Source of the DNA: MWCO01 sp964488865
GTDB lineage: Bacteria; Myxococcota_A; Polyangia; Polyangiales; Polyangiaceae
Length of the DNA stretch: 64,000 nucleotides
Assembly: GCA_964488865.1 (NCBI GenBank)
Contig: CAZAWR010000031.1
Coordinates: 27,681-91,680 of the forward strand
Reading direction: 5' to 3'
Both the position numbers and the translations under genes were made by a program. The notes under the pieces are model-generated. The model made no database searches. It worked only from the letters and a program-made list of their open reading frames with translations, and had not been told where the DNA came from. Positions 35,933-44,067 of the stretch are shown here, one piece after another. The number at the start of each line of letters is the position of its first letter. Position 1 is the first letter of the stretch.

Positions 35933-37138
35933 TCACTCCGCGCTCGCGAGAGCCTCGAGCCGAGCCCGGGCCTCGCTGTTGAACTGCCCGTCGGGATACT
36001 GCGTTAAGTACCTGCGAAAGAGCTTCACCGCCTCTGCGCGCTTGCCCTTCGTCGCAGCAAGCCTGGCCGCCGCGAACAGGGCGTTTTCCCCCGCCGCGGA
36101 TCCTGCATGTTGCTTTGCGACTTCCTGATAACGCCTCGCCGCACCCTCGCTGTCGCCAGCCACGAGCGCGCACTCCGCGCTCAACGTATCGGCTTCCGCA
36201 ACCTGCTGCGTCGTGGGCGTGGACCGCAATGCCGCTGCGATGTCCCGTCGTGCGGCGACTACTTCACCCCGCGCGATCGCTTGGCGCGCGCGCGCCAGCA
36301 GCGCCGCGACACTCGGCCCCGAAGGACGGCTAGATGTCTCCGTGATTTCCTCCGCTGGCTTCGCCGATGACTCCGGAATCGACCATCGCTCACCAGCGGA
36401 CACCAACACCGACGACTGCCCCGGAACCGTCACTCTCACCTTTCCGCGCTCGACGGTCACACTCCGTGGCGTGACCTGGAACCGGGTGCCCACCACTTCC
36501 ACCACGAAACTCGGTGTCGTCACCCGAAAGGTTCGATCCGCCCGCGGTGGTAGGTCCACGCGCACGGCCCCTTCGACCAACGCGAGGCTCGTCTGACCGG
36601 AGTGCCAAGATACGACGCTTCCCCGGTCGATCTCGACGCTGGCGTCCTCGAGCGCGAGCCTGACGAGCTCGGGAGCTGACATCTGCCGATTGTCTGGCAC
36701 CGGGCCGTCGATGCCGACCTGTTGGTCCCCGATGCGCAACGAACCCTCGACCACGCGATGGGCGCGAAGCGCGCTGAAGTCGACGGATGCCTGTGCCGGC
36801 GCACGTGGCTGCGGCTTCGGCCAGGCGACCAGCACGAGAACACAGATCACTGCCGCCAGCGCTGCCGCCAACGCGAGACGAGCCGAAACACGGGATCCAG
36901 CTTGCGGGGATTCGGGTCGTAGGCCCCGGTTGATGGCGCTGTGGACGGCTCGCTGGAGGCGGGCTGGAGATGCGGGCGAGGTGCTTGCCATGGTCTGGCG
37001 AATGGCGTCGAGCACGTTTGCCTCTTCTCGACAGCGCGGACAGGTTTGGAGGTGCTCTTCCAGAACGAGCCGGTCGGCCTCGTCGAGTCCGGACGCTCGT
37101 CTCTCGAGAAGCACGCCTGCGCGCACACAGCCGATCAT
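35933..37138 (-). CDS. Anti-sigma factor, zf-HC2 / FecR-type, with TPR tail
   Basis: A 401-residue protein. The N-terminal zinc anti-sigma module has the H-x3-C-x2-C core in LEEHLQTCPRCREEA (~28-42). A membrane segment (LALAAALAAVICVLVLVAW, ~86-105) separates it from a periplasmic FecR-like beta domain (~150-265; GAVRVDLPPRADRTFRVTTP, VVEVVGTRFQV) and a C-terminal TPR-like helical part (ARRYQEVAKQHAGSAAGENA). It overlaps the sigma gene by 4 nt (ATGA), so the two are co-translated. It should hold the sigma factor inactive until an envelope signal. Confidence 0.85.
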   Translation of the reverse strand: MIGCVRAGVLLERRASGLDEADRLVLEEHLQTCPRCREEANVLDAIRQTMASTSPASPARLQRAVHSAINRGLRPESPQAGSRVSARLALAAALAAVICVLVLVAWPKPQPRAPAQASVDFSALRAHRVVEGSLRIGDQQVGIDGPVPDNRQMSAPELVRLALEDASVEIDRGSVVSWHSGQTSLALVEGAVRVDLPPRADRTFRVTTPSFVVEVVGTRFQVTPRSVTVERGKVRVTVPGQSSVLVSAGERWSIPESSAKPAEEITETSSRPSGPSVAALLARARQAIARGEVVAARRDIAAALRSTPTTQQVAEADTLSAECALVAGDSEGAARRYQEVAKQHAGSAAGENALFAAARLAATKGKRAEAVKLFRRYLTQYPDGQFNSEARARLEALASAE

Positions 37139-37743
37139 GGCGTACCTCCCCGCATCAGCTCCTGAAGCACGGGGTCCCGCTGGGCGCGGCGCACCAGGGT
37201 CCGCCGCGCGAGGAAGATTCGTGACTTGGTAGCGGTCTGGGTGGCGGACATCAATGCGGCCACCTCCTCGATCGAGCGTCCGTCGACCACGTGCAAAACG
37301 AACGAGAGCCGCTGCTTGACGGGCAGGCACCCTAGGTGCTCTTGCACGCGCTCGAGCTGGCGCCGAGCCGCCACAACCGCGTCGGTCGCGGAGTCCCTGC
37401 CGACTCCGTCCACGAGCTCGAGCGCAACGCGACGGTGCGTCGGCTTCGAGAGCTCGCGCATGGCGGTGCGCACGGCGATCCGCGTGAGCCACGTGCGCAC
37501 CGACGCTTCCCCGCGGAAGCTCGAAAATGCACGGACGGCTGCCTCCAATGACTGTTGGAGCAGATCGTCGGCATCCGCGCGAGGTCCGGCCAACCGTGTC
37601 AAGAGCGCAAGCAACGCGGGCGCTTCTCGGCGCAGCACGCGTTCCAAGCTATTTCGATCGCCCTTGCGACATCCTTCAACAAGCGCGGCGTCATCAACGC
37701 CTCTCTGCAAGCGATCGATTCTATCCGGTCCCACGTTCACCAA
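37135..37743 (-). CDS. ECF-type RNA polymerase sigma factor
   Basis: A 202-residue protein with region 2 (ADADDLLQQSLEAAVRAFSS, FRGEASVRTWLTRIAVRTAM) and region 4 (LPVKQRLSFVLHVVDGRSIE, EEVAALMSATQTATKSRIFL). It is paired with the anti-sigma gene and heads a run of secreted-protein genes, its likely regulon. No -35/-10 pair could be assigned with confidence. Confidence 0.9.
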   Translation of the reverse strand: MVNVGPDRIDRLQRGVDDAALVEGCRKGDRNSLERVLRREAPALLALLTRLAGPRADADDLLQQSLEAAVRAFSSFRGEASVRTWLTRIAVRTAMRELSKPTHRRVALELVDGVGRDSATDAVVAARRQLERVQEHLGCLPVKQRLSFVLHVVDGRSIEEVAALMSATQTATKSRIFLARRTLVRRAQRDPVLQELMRGGTP

Positions 37744-37795
37744 AGTACAGTGGCGTCGACAACCCGATCGGTTGAATTTTTCTTTCGTGCTTCTG

Positions 37796-38833
37796 CTACC
37801 AACCGAATGCAGCGAGTCCGATATGCGACTCGAGCTGACTGAGGCCTACATCGAGCGTTTCCTCACCCCGGATGCTGAATCGCTGGCGACGAAACCCTAT
37901 TCCTGCCGCGATCGACGCGCTGAGCTCCAGCTGCGGGTGCAATCGAAGGCGAAATGCAGGACCGACGCCCCATCTTGAAAGAAACACGGATTCCGAACCC
38001 GACCCCCCGTCGGGCGCCCGTCCTTCCGCCGCCAACCAGTCCGCGCCGAGCCACATCCTCGCACCGAGGCCGACACCGTCCCAGTAACGAAATCCGCGCA
38101 GCTCGAACCGCCCGCTTCGGGTGTCAACACGTAGGTCCCGTCCCTCCTCATTGTGCACCTTTGGCGTGAGCAGTGTGAGCGCGAGGGTCGGCTCCAACGC
38201 AAGCTTCCCCTTCGCGATCCGAAGCCCCGCCACGAGGTCAGCCCCGAATTGCACTCCGCCATCGCCATCGATCGATGCGACTCCCGCGCCCGACGTCTCG
38301 ACGACGAAGGATAGCGAGTCCGCTTCCTGTCGTAGTTTTGTTGGTGGAACAGGTCTGGGCTCGGGCGGCTCGGGCTTCGGCGAGGGCATGGTTGGTCGCT
38401 GTCGAGACTGAATCGCTGCATCGAGCACTTCGCGAACCTTGAGCGCGAGCGTCCGCTCCACACCTGGTCTTGGTTGTGCCGAGACCACCTCGACGCGACC
38501 AGACCGGCGAGAGATGACGCGCACCACCACCGTTCCATCCCCACCCTCCCCGGCCGGCAGCAGCTCGACCCAGAGGCCGAAGTCCGCGTCGAGTCGCCGG
38601 AGCTCGCTGGCCATTCGTTCGACGGCGTTGTGCGCGGGGTCCTGGATCCGCGAACCCTCGATCACCACCGCCATTCCTGCCACCTGGATGCGCAACGCGT
38701 CGGCGAACCCGGAGACTGGCGTTGCACGACCGTCGTGTGCGACCACGATGCGTTCAAGGGCGAGCGTATGGTTCGCGACGCAGACGACTGCGAGGAAACA
38801 GAAGGAAGTGAAGTGCGTCAACCGCCATCGCAT
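37796..38833 (-). CDS. Secreted protein, possible outer-membrane barrel, linked to the sigma factor
   Basis: A 345-residue protein. Signal peptide FTSFCFLAVVCVANHTLALE. The mature N-terminal domain (~30-145) is mixed alpha/beta, followed by a Pro-rich linker (PTMPSPKPEPPEPRPVPP) and a C-terminal ~170 residues of amphipathic strands (LVAGLRIAKGKLALEPTLAL, WDGVGLGARMWLGADWLAAE) ending in a C-terminal Trp, as in outer-membrane beta-barrels. It is the first gene of the block, 52 nt before the sigma gene. Start chosen at the ATG preceding the signal peptide. Confidence 0.65.
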   Translation of the reverse strand: MRWRLTHFTSFCFLAVVCVANHTLALERIVVAHDGRATPVSGFADALRIQVAGMAVVIEGSRIQDPAHNAVERMASELRRLDADFGLWVELLPAGEGGDGTVVVRVISRRSGRVEVVSAQPRPGVERTLALKVREVLDAAIQSRQRPTMPSPKPEPPEPRPVPPTKLRQEADSLSFVVETSGAGVASIDGDGGVQFGADLVAGLRIAKGKLALEPTLALTLLTPKVHNEEGRDLRVDTRSGRFELRGFRYWDGVGLGARMWLGADWLAAEGRAPDGGSGSESVFLSRWGVGPAFRLRLHPQLELSASIAAGIGFRRQRFSIRGEETLDVGLSQLESHIGLAAFGW

Positions 38834-39150
38834 GCGCGCGCGATGGTGGACCATCGGCGCGCGAACGACAAGCAGTGGCCTCGCCGAGAAGTTCGGTCGG
38901 GCATGGCTTCTACGCCGCGGGTCGCGCTTGGTATCGGCCGATTCCAAAGAATACGTGGCGCGGCCCACGATACCGAACACCAGGCCGATGCTCGCTCCGC
39001 CACCGGAAGGCTCGCGCCACCGCCAGAGCAGAACGACTCGGCGACGACCGCGGGGCGACCGCGAGTCAGCATTCCCCTGTAGCCAATCTGCCCACGTCCG
39101 TCACGCCGTCGAGGTGGTGTGCTTCTCGCGAATGCCGCTCTCGTCCCCAC
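38834..39150. other. Divergent intergenic region, no gene seen
   Basis: Lies between the start of the minus-strand secreted-protein gene and repeat R2. It must hold the promoter of the sigma-factor block. Open frames cross it, but none has convincing codon use or protein character. Confidence 0.4.
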
Positions 39151-39197
39151 CCCGCACCCAACTCACCAGCAGCCGGACGGTCCCCCCGCTCTGGCTG
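39151..39197 (+). repeat. Direct repeat R2 with hairpin
   Basis: Second copy of R1: CCCCGCACC..., then AGCCGGA (39172-39178) / TCTGGCT (39191-39197). The C-to-T change in the right arm keeps pairing as G-U, which suggests the hairpin is maintained. Confidence 0.55.
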
Positions 39198-39263
39198 CGC
39201 GCCTTCCGCCGTCACGTAGAATCGACATCGCGATCTCGAATGCGACCTTGCCTTCGCCGATCG

Positions 39264-39277
39264 GCGGAGCCTGTATG
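39264..39277 (+). promoter_or_regulatory. CGGAGCCTGTATG element, copy 3
   Basis: GCGGAGCCTGTATG, one mismatch to the other copies. CCTTG occurs at the same upstream distance as in copies 2 and 4 (TTGCCT, 18 nt, TGTATG). The real gene start (39383) with AAGGAG lies downstream. Confidence 0.5.
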
Positions 39278-39382
39278 TGCGCAGCGAAGCCCGACAAAGC
39301 AGGGCGAGAGAAGACGACGCCCTCGGCGTGCAGAGCGGGATGCCGCGCGAGGGGAACGTGTACCCGCAGAAGGAGTCCGACC

Positions 39383-40183
39383 ATGCCGCGACGAACCCAG
39401 CAGACCAACGACCTCGAGAGTCTCCGTCTCCCCGAGTTGCAACAGCGCTTCCTCGAAGTTGTCGGCGAGGAGACCCGTTGCCCGAATCGCACCTTCCTCA
39501 TTCGCCGCATCGAGCAGGCGTTGCTGCAGCGAGCCGAGCAGCCGGATGCGCCGGAACCCCAGGAGGAGACGCCCACGCCGGCAGAGCCCGAAGAGCAGCC
39601 CGAGCCGCACCACGAGCTCGAGGCCCGAGCACAGAGCGAAGCAGTGGCCACGGAGGAGGAGGCAGACACCGGCGAACCTGCTGCGAACCCCGAAGAAGTC
39701 GCCGCCCCTCACGAGGAGACGCCCACCGCAGAAGAACACGCCGAGCCCGCACAGCAGAGCGCACAGCCCAAGAAGAGGGCGAGGAAGAACACTTCCGAAG
39801 GAGCCTCCGCCGGCCGCGCCGAGCGCGGGCGGTTCAAGAGCATGACCGTCGAGGAGCTCCAGGCGATGTACCTGCAGAAGGTCGGCCGCCCTACTGGCTC
39901 GACTGACAAAGGCTACCTGATCTGGAAGATCCGCGAGGCGGAGAAGGGGAGGATCCCGATCGGCCCGCGCGAGACCAGAAGCCCGGATCAGCAGGGCGCG
40001 ACCGACGTCCGCATCCTTCCCCTGCGCCTCGACGCCAGCGCGGTCGAGCAGATGGACGCGGCGTGGCGAGCGCACGGGATGAAGACCAGGATGGAGTTCT
40101 TCCGGCGCGCGCTCGGCCACTACCTCGAGCACATCGGCGCCCACGACGCGGCCGCGCTTTTCGGCCCGGAGCAAGCCGCCTGA
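39383..40183 (+). CDS. Ribbon-helix-helix protein with two DUF2924-like motifs
   Basis: A 266-residue protein. Two copies of a short helical motif, LRLPELQQRFLEVVGEETR at ~14-32 and MTVEELQAMYLQKVGRPTG at ~154-172, each followed by 'yLI-kI--A', flank a Glu/Pro/Ala-rich low-complexity linker. The C-terminus (RILPLRLDASAVEQMDAAWR, MKTRMEFFRRALGHYLEHIG) has the strand-helix-helix pattern of a ribbon-helix-helix DNA-binding domain. AAGGAG precedes the ATG. Probably a regulator or nucleoid-type protein of the element. Confidence 0.65.
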   Translation: MPRRTQQTNDLESLRLPELQQRFLEVVGEETRCPNRTFLIRRIEQALLQRAEQPDAPEPQEETPTPAEPEEQPEPHHELEARAQSEAVATEEEADTGEPAANPEEVAAPHEETPTAEEHAEPAQQSAQPKKRARKNTSEGASAGRAERGRFKSMTVEELQAMYLQKVGRPTGSTDKGYLIWKIREAEKGRIPIGPRETRSPDQQGATDVRILPLRLDASAVEQMDAAWRAHGMKTRMEFFRRALGHYLEHIGAHDAAALFGPEQAA

Positions 40184-40280
40184 ATCCCAATCCGCGATTC
40201 CACCATAGCCTGCCTACATAACCCCTACATGGCAGTCCAAGCAGCATCCCCGCGGAATGTTGCATGTATCTCAACCGCTG

Positions 40281-40297
40281 GAAAAAGAACCTTTTTC
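40281..40297 (+). promoter_or_regulatory. A/T-rich hairpin
   Basis: GAAAAAG, AAC, CTTTTTC: a 7-bp stem of almost only A-T pairs in an otherwise GC-rich spacer, about 100 nt before the amidoligase start. It could be a bidirectional terminator or a melting/promoter element. Confidence 0.4.
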
Positions 40298-40327
40298 TGT
40301 CGATTGACGCCTTGATAATCCCGCACA

Positions 40328-40341
40328 CCGGAGCCTGTATG
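40328..40341 (+). promoter_or_regulatory. CCGGAGCCTGTATG element, copy 4
   Basis: Identical to copies 1 and 2, with GCCTTGATA ten bases upstream exactly as in copy 2. It precedes the amidoligase, which has its own GGAGAAAG and ATG at 40388. Confidence 0.5.
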
Positions 40342-40387
40342 TCCCACGCGACGACAACGCACCCCCTCGGGACAACGGAGAAAGACA

Positions 40388-41293
40388 ATGCTCAACACGC
40401 TGCGCTTCGGGATCGAGATCGAGACGGTGGGGCTGGGACGCGAGGGCCTCGCGAATGCGATTCAGAGCGCGGTCGGCGGAACCAAGACTGCCGATTACCG
40501 CAGCTGGAAGATCGTAGACGCCAAGGGCCGGACCTGGAGGGTGGTGCCGGATGGCTCGCTGAGCGGCGGCGAGCAGAGCGGAGAGATTGTCAGCCCGATC
40601 CTCGCGTACGGGGACATCGAGGAGCTGCAGCAGGTGGTGCGCGCGGTGCGCCACGCCGGAGGACGGTCCGACCAGAGTTGCGGAATCCACGTTCACATCG
40701 ACGGCAGCCGCTTCGACGCGCGAGGGGTGACCAACCTGGTCAAGATGGTCCACAAGCAGGAGCGCCTGATCGAGCAGGCGCTCGGGATCAGCGAGACCCG
40801 GCTCGCGCGCTACTGCCGCCCGGTTGATGAGGAGTTCATCCGCCGCCTCGAGAGTCGCCGCCCGCGCACGATGCAGGAAGTCAGCGACGCCTGGTACGGA
40901 CGCCGCAACGCGAACCCCGATCGCTATGATTCCAGTCGCTATCATGGAGTCAACCTAAACAGTCTATTTTTCAGGGGATCGATCGAGCTGAGATTCTTCA
41001 ACGGAACGACCCACGCGGGCGAGATCAAGTCCTACATTCAATTCGCTCTCGCGCTCGCTGCCAAGGCGCTCGGGAGCAAGGCAGCGTCGAGCCGCCGCCG
41101 CGAATACAGCGCAGCGACTTCGAAGTACGACATGCGAGTCTGGCTCCTCGGGCTCGGGATGATTGGCGACGAGTTCAAGACCGCCCGGCTGCACCTGCTC
41201 AAGAAGCTCGGCGGCTCCGCGGCTTGGAAGGGCGAGCGCCGCGATCGCGCCCAGGGCGACCAGCCCGCAGCCCAGGAGGAACGTGCCGCATGA
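40388..41293 (+). CDS. Putative amidoligase (Amidoligase_2 family)
   Basis: A 301-residue protein with the family hallmarks: FGIEIET at ~7-13, VPDGSLSGGEQSGEIVSPIL at ~54-73 and CGIHVHIDGSRF at ~98-109. These are metal/ATP-binding elements of the glutamine-synthetase-like COOH-NH2 ligases, which join amines and carboxylates through isopeptide bonds. Downstream in the same direction are two gamma-glutamylcyclotransferase-like genes, the known genomic partners that cleave such bonds. Substrate unknown. Confidence 0.85.
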   Translation: MLNTLRFGIEIETVGLGREGLANAIQSAVGGTKTADYRSWKIVDAKGRTWRVVPDGSLSGGEQSGEIVSPILAYGDIEELQQVVRAVRHAGGRSDQSCGIHVHIDGSRFDARGVTNLVKMVHKQERLIEQALGISETRLARYCRPVDEEFIRRLESRRPRTMQEVSDAWYGRRNANPDRYDSSRYHGVNLNSLFFRGSIELRFFNGTTHAGEIKSYIQFALALAAKALGSKAASSRRREYSAATSKYDMRVWLLGLGMIGDEFKTARLHLLKKLGGSAAWKGERRDRAQGDQPAAQEERAA

Positions 41294-41307
41294 CGCAATA
41301 GCCCGGG

Positions 41308-41453
41308 GGGGGCCCGGCCGCGGGCCCCCAAGCCAGGCCGCAAGTTCTGCTGACGCCCTGATTCGGGCATCACGCAGAATCCTCGAAGAACCCGCAGGCC
41401 CTGATACGTACATCAGGGCGGCGACAATCCGGGGGCGAGAATCCTCGAGGATT
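41308..41453 (+). promoter_or_regulatory. Cluster of strong hairpins between amidoligase and next gene
   Basis: Stem 1: nine perfect G-C pairs around GCCG (41308-41329). Stem 2: GCCCTGAT / ATCAGGGC around ACGTAC (41398-41419). Then the 14-base perfect palindrome AATCCTCGAGGATT (41440-41453). AATCCTCGA also occurs near 41379. There is no coding sequence in 41294-41497. This could be an attenuator, a protein-binding leader or an RNA-processing region. Confidence 0.5.
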
Positions 41454-41497
41454 ATCGAAGGTGATAGTTGGAACACAACCCGCATGTACATCTGGCC

Positions 41498-41812
41498 ATG
41501 AAGACGAACAACGCAATCAGCAAGACGCCCGCGAACGCCAACATCAATGTATCGCTTGCCCACAGCCGCTACGGGACAGCGCAGCCGCAGGTCGAGATCC
41601 GCTACCCGCGCGGGACCCACTACCGCGTAGTGCGCGCCGCCCTCTACGCCCTTGCCGCGAAGCTCGAGACCGCGACGCCGGCCGGGGACAACTGGGTCGT
41701 CGAAGTCGACGCTTTCGGCGACGAGAGCGGGCGGGTGTACCTCGAGCTGGTCAAGGCCGACGACGCCGAGACGAAGCGCGGGCTCGCGCTGCTCCGAAAG
41801 GTGGTGGGCTGA
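41498..41812 (+). CDS. Small conserved protein of the amidoligase operon
   Basis: A 104-residue protein. NINVSLAHSRYGTAQPQVEI, RYPRGTHYRVVRAALYALAA, then DNWVVEVDAFGDESGRVYLE gives an alpha/beta fold without known motifs. Its constant place between amidoligase and cyclotransferases makes it a possible carrier or accessory subunit (inference). ATG 41498 chosen. Confidence 0.6.
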   Translation: MKTNNAISKTPANANINVSLAHSRYGTAQPQVEIRYPRGTHYRVVRAALYALAAKLETATPAGDNWVVEVDAFGDESGRVYLELVKADDAETKRGLALLRKVVG

Positions 41813-41918
41813 CCGGGCCGGGGGGCGGGGCGCAGCGAGCGCTCCCGCCCTCGACTTGTCGCGAACCAGAAGCGATCATGCTACGCGGGCAGCAGCCCGC
41901 AGCGCGGGAGAAACCAAC

Positions 41919-42359
41919 GTGCTCTACTTCGCATACGGATCCAATCTCGATGAGGCGCAGATGCGCGAGCGCTGCGCCAGCGCCGTTCGCGGTCCGCGCG
42001 CGCTCCTGCGCGGCTACGCCCTGACGTTCGGCGGGTTCAGCCACCGCTGGGGCGGCCCGGTGGCGAGCGTCATCCGCGCGCAAGGAGCCGAAGTGCACGG
42101 GCTCCTCTACGCCATCGACGCCGAGGACATCGCGGCGCTCGACCGCTGCGAGGGTCACCCCTTCGCGTACGAGCGCGTGGAGCGCATCGTCATCGACGAG
42201 GGGGACCGCCGCCGACGCGTGCACCTCTACCTCCAGCCCGAGGAGGGTTTCGAGCCGTGGGAGCCCGCCCCGGACTACTACGCAGTCCTGCGGCGCGCGT
42301 ACACCCGCTTGGGCTTCGACCGGCGGCGCCTGGCTGCCGCAGCGCGGGTGGCGGCATGA
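41919..42359 (+). CDS. Gamma-glutamylcyclotransferase-like protein 1
   Basis: A 146-residue GGCT/AIG2-fold protein: YFAYGSNLDEAQMRERC (the YGSN substrate loop), LTFGGFSHRWGG, EVHGLLYAIDAEDIAALDRC EG followed by HPFAYERV, with the conserved catalytic Glu in the 'D--EG' motif. It would release cyclised gamma-glutamyl (5-oxoproline-like) groups. GTG start with GGGAG upstream; a GCGGGC/GCCCGC hairpin lies just before. It overlaps the next gene by 4 nt. Confidence 0.85.
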   Translation: MLYFAYGSNLDEAQMRERCASAVRGPRALLRGYALTFGGFSHRWGGPVASVIRAQGAEVHGLLYAIDAEDIAALDRCEGHPFAYERVERIVIDEGDRRRRVHLYLQPEEGFEPWEPAPDYYAVLRRAYTRLGFDRRRLAAAARVAA

Positions 42360-42754
42360 ACCGCGACGTGAGCCAACGTGGGGCCAGCACGCGCGTGTTC
42401 GTCTACGGGACGCTCCTGCAGGGGGAGGGGAACCACGATCTGCTTCGCCGCGCTGAGTTCCTTGGCCCGGCTCGCACGCCTCCCCGCTTCGCGCTTCACG
42501 ACCTGGGTGGCTTCCCAGGTCTGGTCGCTGGCGGCGAGCACGCGGTCGAGGGAGAAGTGTACATCGTCGGGCCGGACACCCTGGCCCGCTTGGATCAGCT
42601 CGAAGGCCATCCCCGGTTCTACCGGCGCGCCCCGATCGCCCTCGAGGACGGCTCCACCGTCGAAACCTACCTTTTGCCCGCCGATCGCGTCGTCGGACGA
42701 CCCGTGATCAGCTCTGGCAGCTGGCGCGCGCGCCGGAGAGAGAGGGTCGCATGA
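42356..42754 (+). CDS. Gamma-glutamylcyclotransferase-like protein 2
   Basis: A 132-residue second member of the same fold: VFVYGTLLQGEGNHDLL, HDLGGFPGLVAGGEHAVEGE, VYIVGPDTLARLDQLEGHPR with the catalytic Glu in 'D-LEG'. It belongs to the YGTL (GGACT) subgroup, so the operon carries one YGSN- and one YGTL-type enzyme. It overlaps both neighbours by 4 nt, indicating a tightly coupled operon. Confidence 0.85.
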   Translation: MNRDVSQRGASTRVFVYGTLLQGEGNHDLLRRAEFLGPARTPPRFALHDLGGFPGLVAGGEHAVEGEVYIVGPDTLARLDQLEGHPRFYRRAPIALEDGSTVETYLLPADRVVGRPVISSGSWRARRRERVA

Positions 42755-42993
42755 ACATCGTGATGCGTGATGGCCGCGTCTTCCGCGGCACCGCGGTGCA
42801 GATCGTCAAGGCGATGCAGGACATCGCGTTCGGTGTCGAGCAGTTCACGCTCCCCGAGTACATCGACTGGGTGGTGCAGAACGCCGCGAAGTTCGAAGAG
42901 GTCGAGCTCAAGATCACGGGCGAGACCGATGAGGAGAAGGCGGCGTCGCTGGTGGCGGAGATGATCAGGACGGGGTTGACGCGGAAAATGTAG
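42751..42993 (+). CDS. Small conserved protein ending the amidoligase operon
   Basis: An 80-residue protein, ATG overlapping the previous stop. MRDGRVFRGTAVQIVKAMQD, then helical VEQFTLPEYIDWVVQNAAKF. No known domain. Such a small acidic protein at the end of the cassette could be the modified substrate or a regulator (inference). Confidence 0.6.
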   Translation: MNIVMRDGRVFRGTAVQIVKAMQDIAFGVEQFTLPEYIDWVVQNAAKFEEVELKITGETDEEKAASLVAEMIRTGLTRKM

Positions 42994-43069
42994 GCGCTGG
43001 GGCTGCAACAAAGTCCGGGCGGAACGGATGCGATCGCGTACCGGCCCGAGGCGCTGGTACGATGCTCGG

Positions 43070-44023
43070 ATGGGCGCAAACCCCTGGTCGAAGTTCTCCG
43101 TCGGCGAGCCGAGCGCGCATGCCAAGTGGACCAACCCGGACTGCCAGCCACTGGTCCGGGTGTCGCACGTGGCACACGTTCCGATCGCCATCCGGATAGC
43201 CGAGGACGCCCGTTTGCGGGCCGATCTCGTCTACGACAAGAGCAAGCTCAACAAGGAGCGCATCAGGGTCGTGTGGCTATCTCCGAACGACTGGGACGGC
43301 GCGGGTGGGTCTCGATATGGAAACATCCGCTTCGATTTTGACTGGCCAACGCTTGTCGACGGTAAGCGAGCGTTTTGGGTGGAGAGCATCGCGTACGGAA
43401 TAGAGGCCTGCCGAATTCTCATCACCGACGTCGACTACAGCTCACTACTGGTGCCCTATGACCCAACGGTCGGCGACGGACCGTGGTGGATCGATTCAAC
43501 GGGTCAACAACACTGGAATGGCAACTACTGTCTTGAAATCATGGTGGAGGGCGACATCTCTTTGACTGGCGCCAAGCACGTCGATTTCGTGAAACACCAC
43601 CCGAAGCGGTGCAACATCGACTACACTGCCTGCGCGTACTGCGGCTGCGACAGTGACAAGGCAGGAGCAGAATTCCTCGCGCGAATTGCGAGTTCCGCGC
43701 CACGAATTTGTCTTCCGGGGCTCACTCAGCCGCACAAGAAAGGGCTCGGGCCATCCATCAGCGTGTATTCTGCGATCAACAGGCTCTCGGCTCGGCTCTC
43801 GAAGCTCAAGCCCTCGAATCCCGGTACCGTGAGTGCGGCTGACACGCAGGCGCCCGCGTTGGCGCGCGCTCTGCTACGGGCGTTGGCAATCAACGACCTG
43901 GCTAGTGAACGGGCAGAACTCGCGGGATTGTTCATCAGCATTGACGAAGCGGACTTGGCAATTAGGGCTCTCCTGGCCGCGACTGTGGGGCTTCCCAATG
44001 CTGCGGCACTCGACATCATCTGA
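43070..44023 (+). CDS. Unrecognised protein, possibly ADP-ribosyltransferase-like
   Basis: A 317-residue protein. The N-terminal ~120 residues (RVSHVAHVPIAIRIAEDARL, RIRVVWLSPNDW, GSRYGNIRFDFDW, FWVESIAYG) faintly resemble ADP-ribosyltransferase-type folds with an H...Y...E order. Cysteines CAYCGCDSD follow near residue 200, and the C-terminus is Ala-rich helix. The DNA is less GC-biased than its neighbours. ATG 43028 would add 14 residues. Function unknown; a defence or toxin role is only a guess. Confidence 0.5.
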   Translation: MGANPWSKFSVGEPSAHAKWTNPDCQPLVRVSHVAHVPIAIRIAEDARLRADLVYDKSKLNKERIRVVWLSPNDWDGAGGSRYGNIRFDFDWPTLVDGKRAFWVESIAYGIEACRILITDVDYSSLLVPYDPTVGDGPWWIDSTGQQHWNGNYCLEIMVEGDISLTGAKHVDFVKHHPKRCNIDYTACAYCGCDSDKAGAEFLARIASSAPRICLPGLTQPHKKGLGPSISVYSAINRLSARLSKLKPSNPGTVSAADTQAPALARALLRALAINDLASERAELAGLFISIDEADLAIRALLAATVGLPNAAALDII

Positions 44024-44067
44024 GAAGTGCGCGTAGCCGCCTTTAAAGGTGGGAGGGAGAGGGGGAA

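Noticed and set aside
38439..39845. 468-residue plus-strand frame crossing the sigma-block promoter
   Set aside because: It runs antisense to a supported gene and out of frame with the ribbon-helix-helix gene; Arg/Ser/Pro-rich composition typical of shadow frames.
43070..44023. DarT-type toxin
   Set aside because: The resemblance is limited to a few aromatic and charged positions and no DarG-like macrodomain antitoxin is adjacent.
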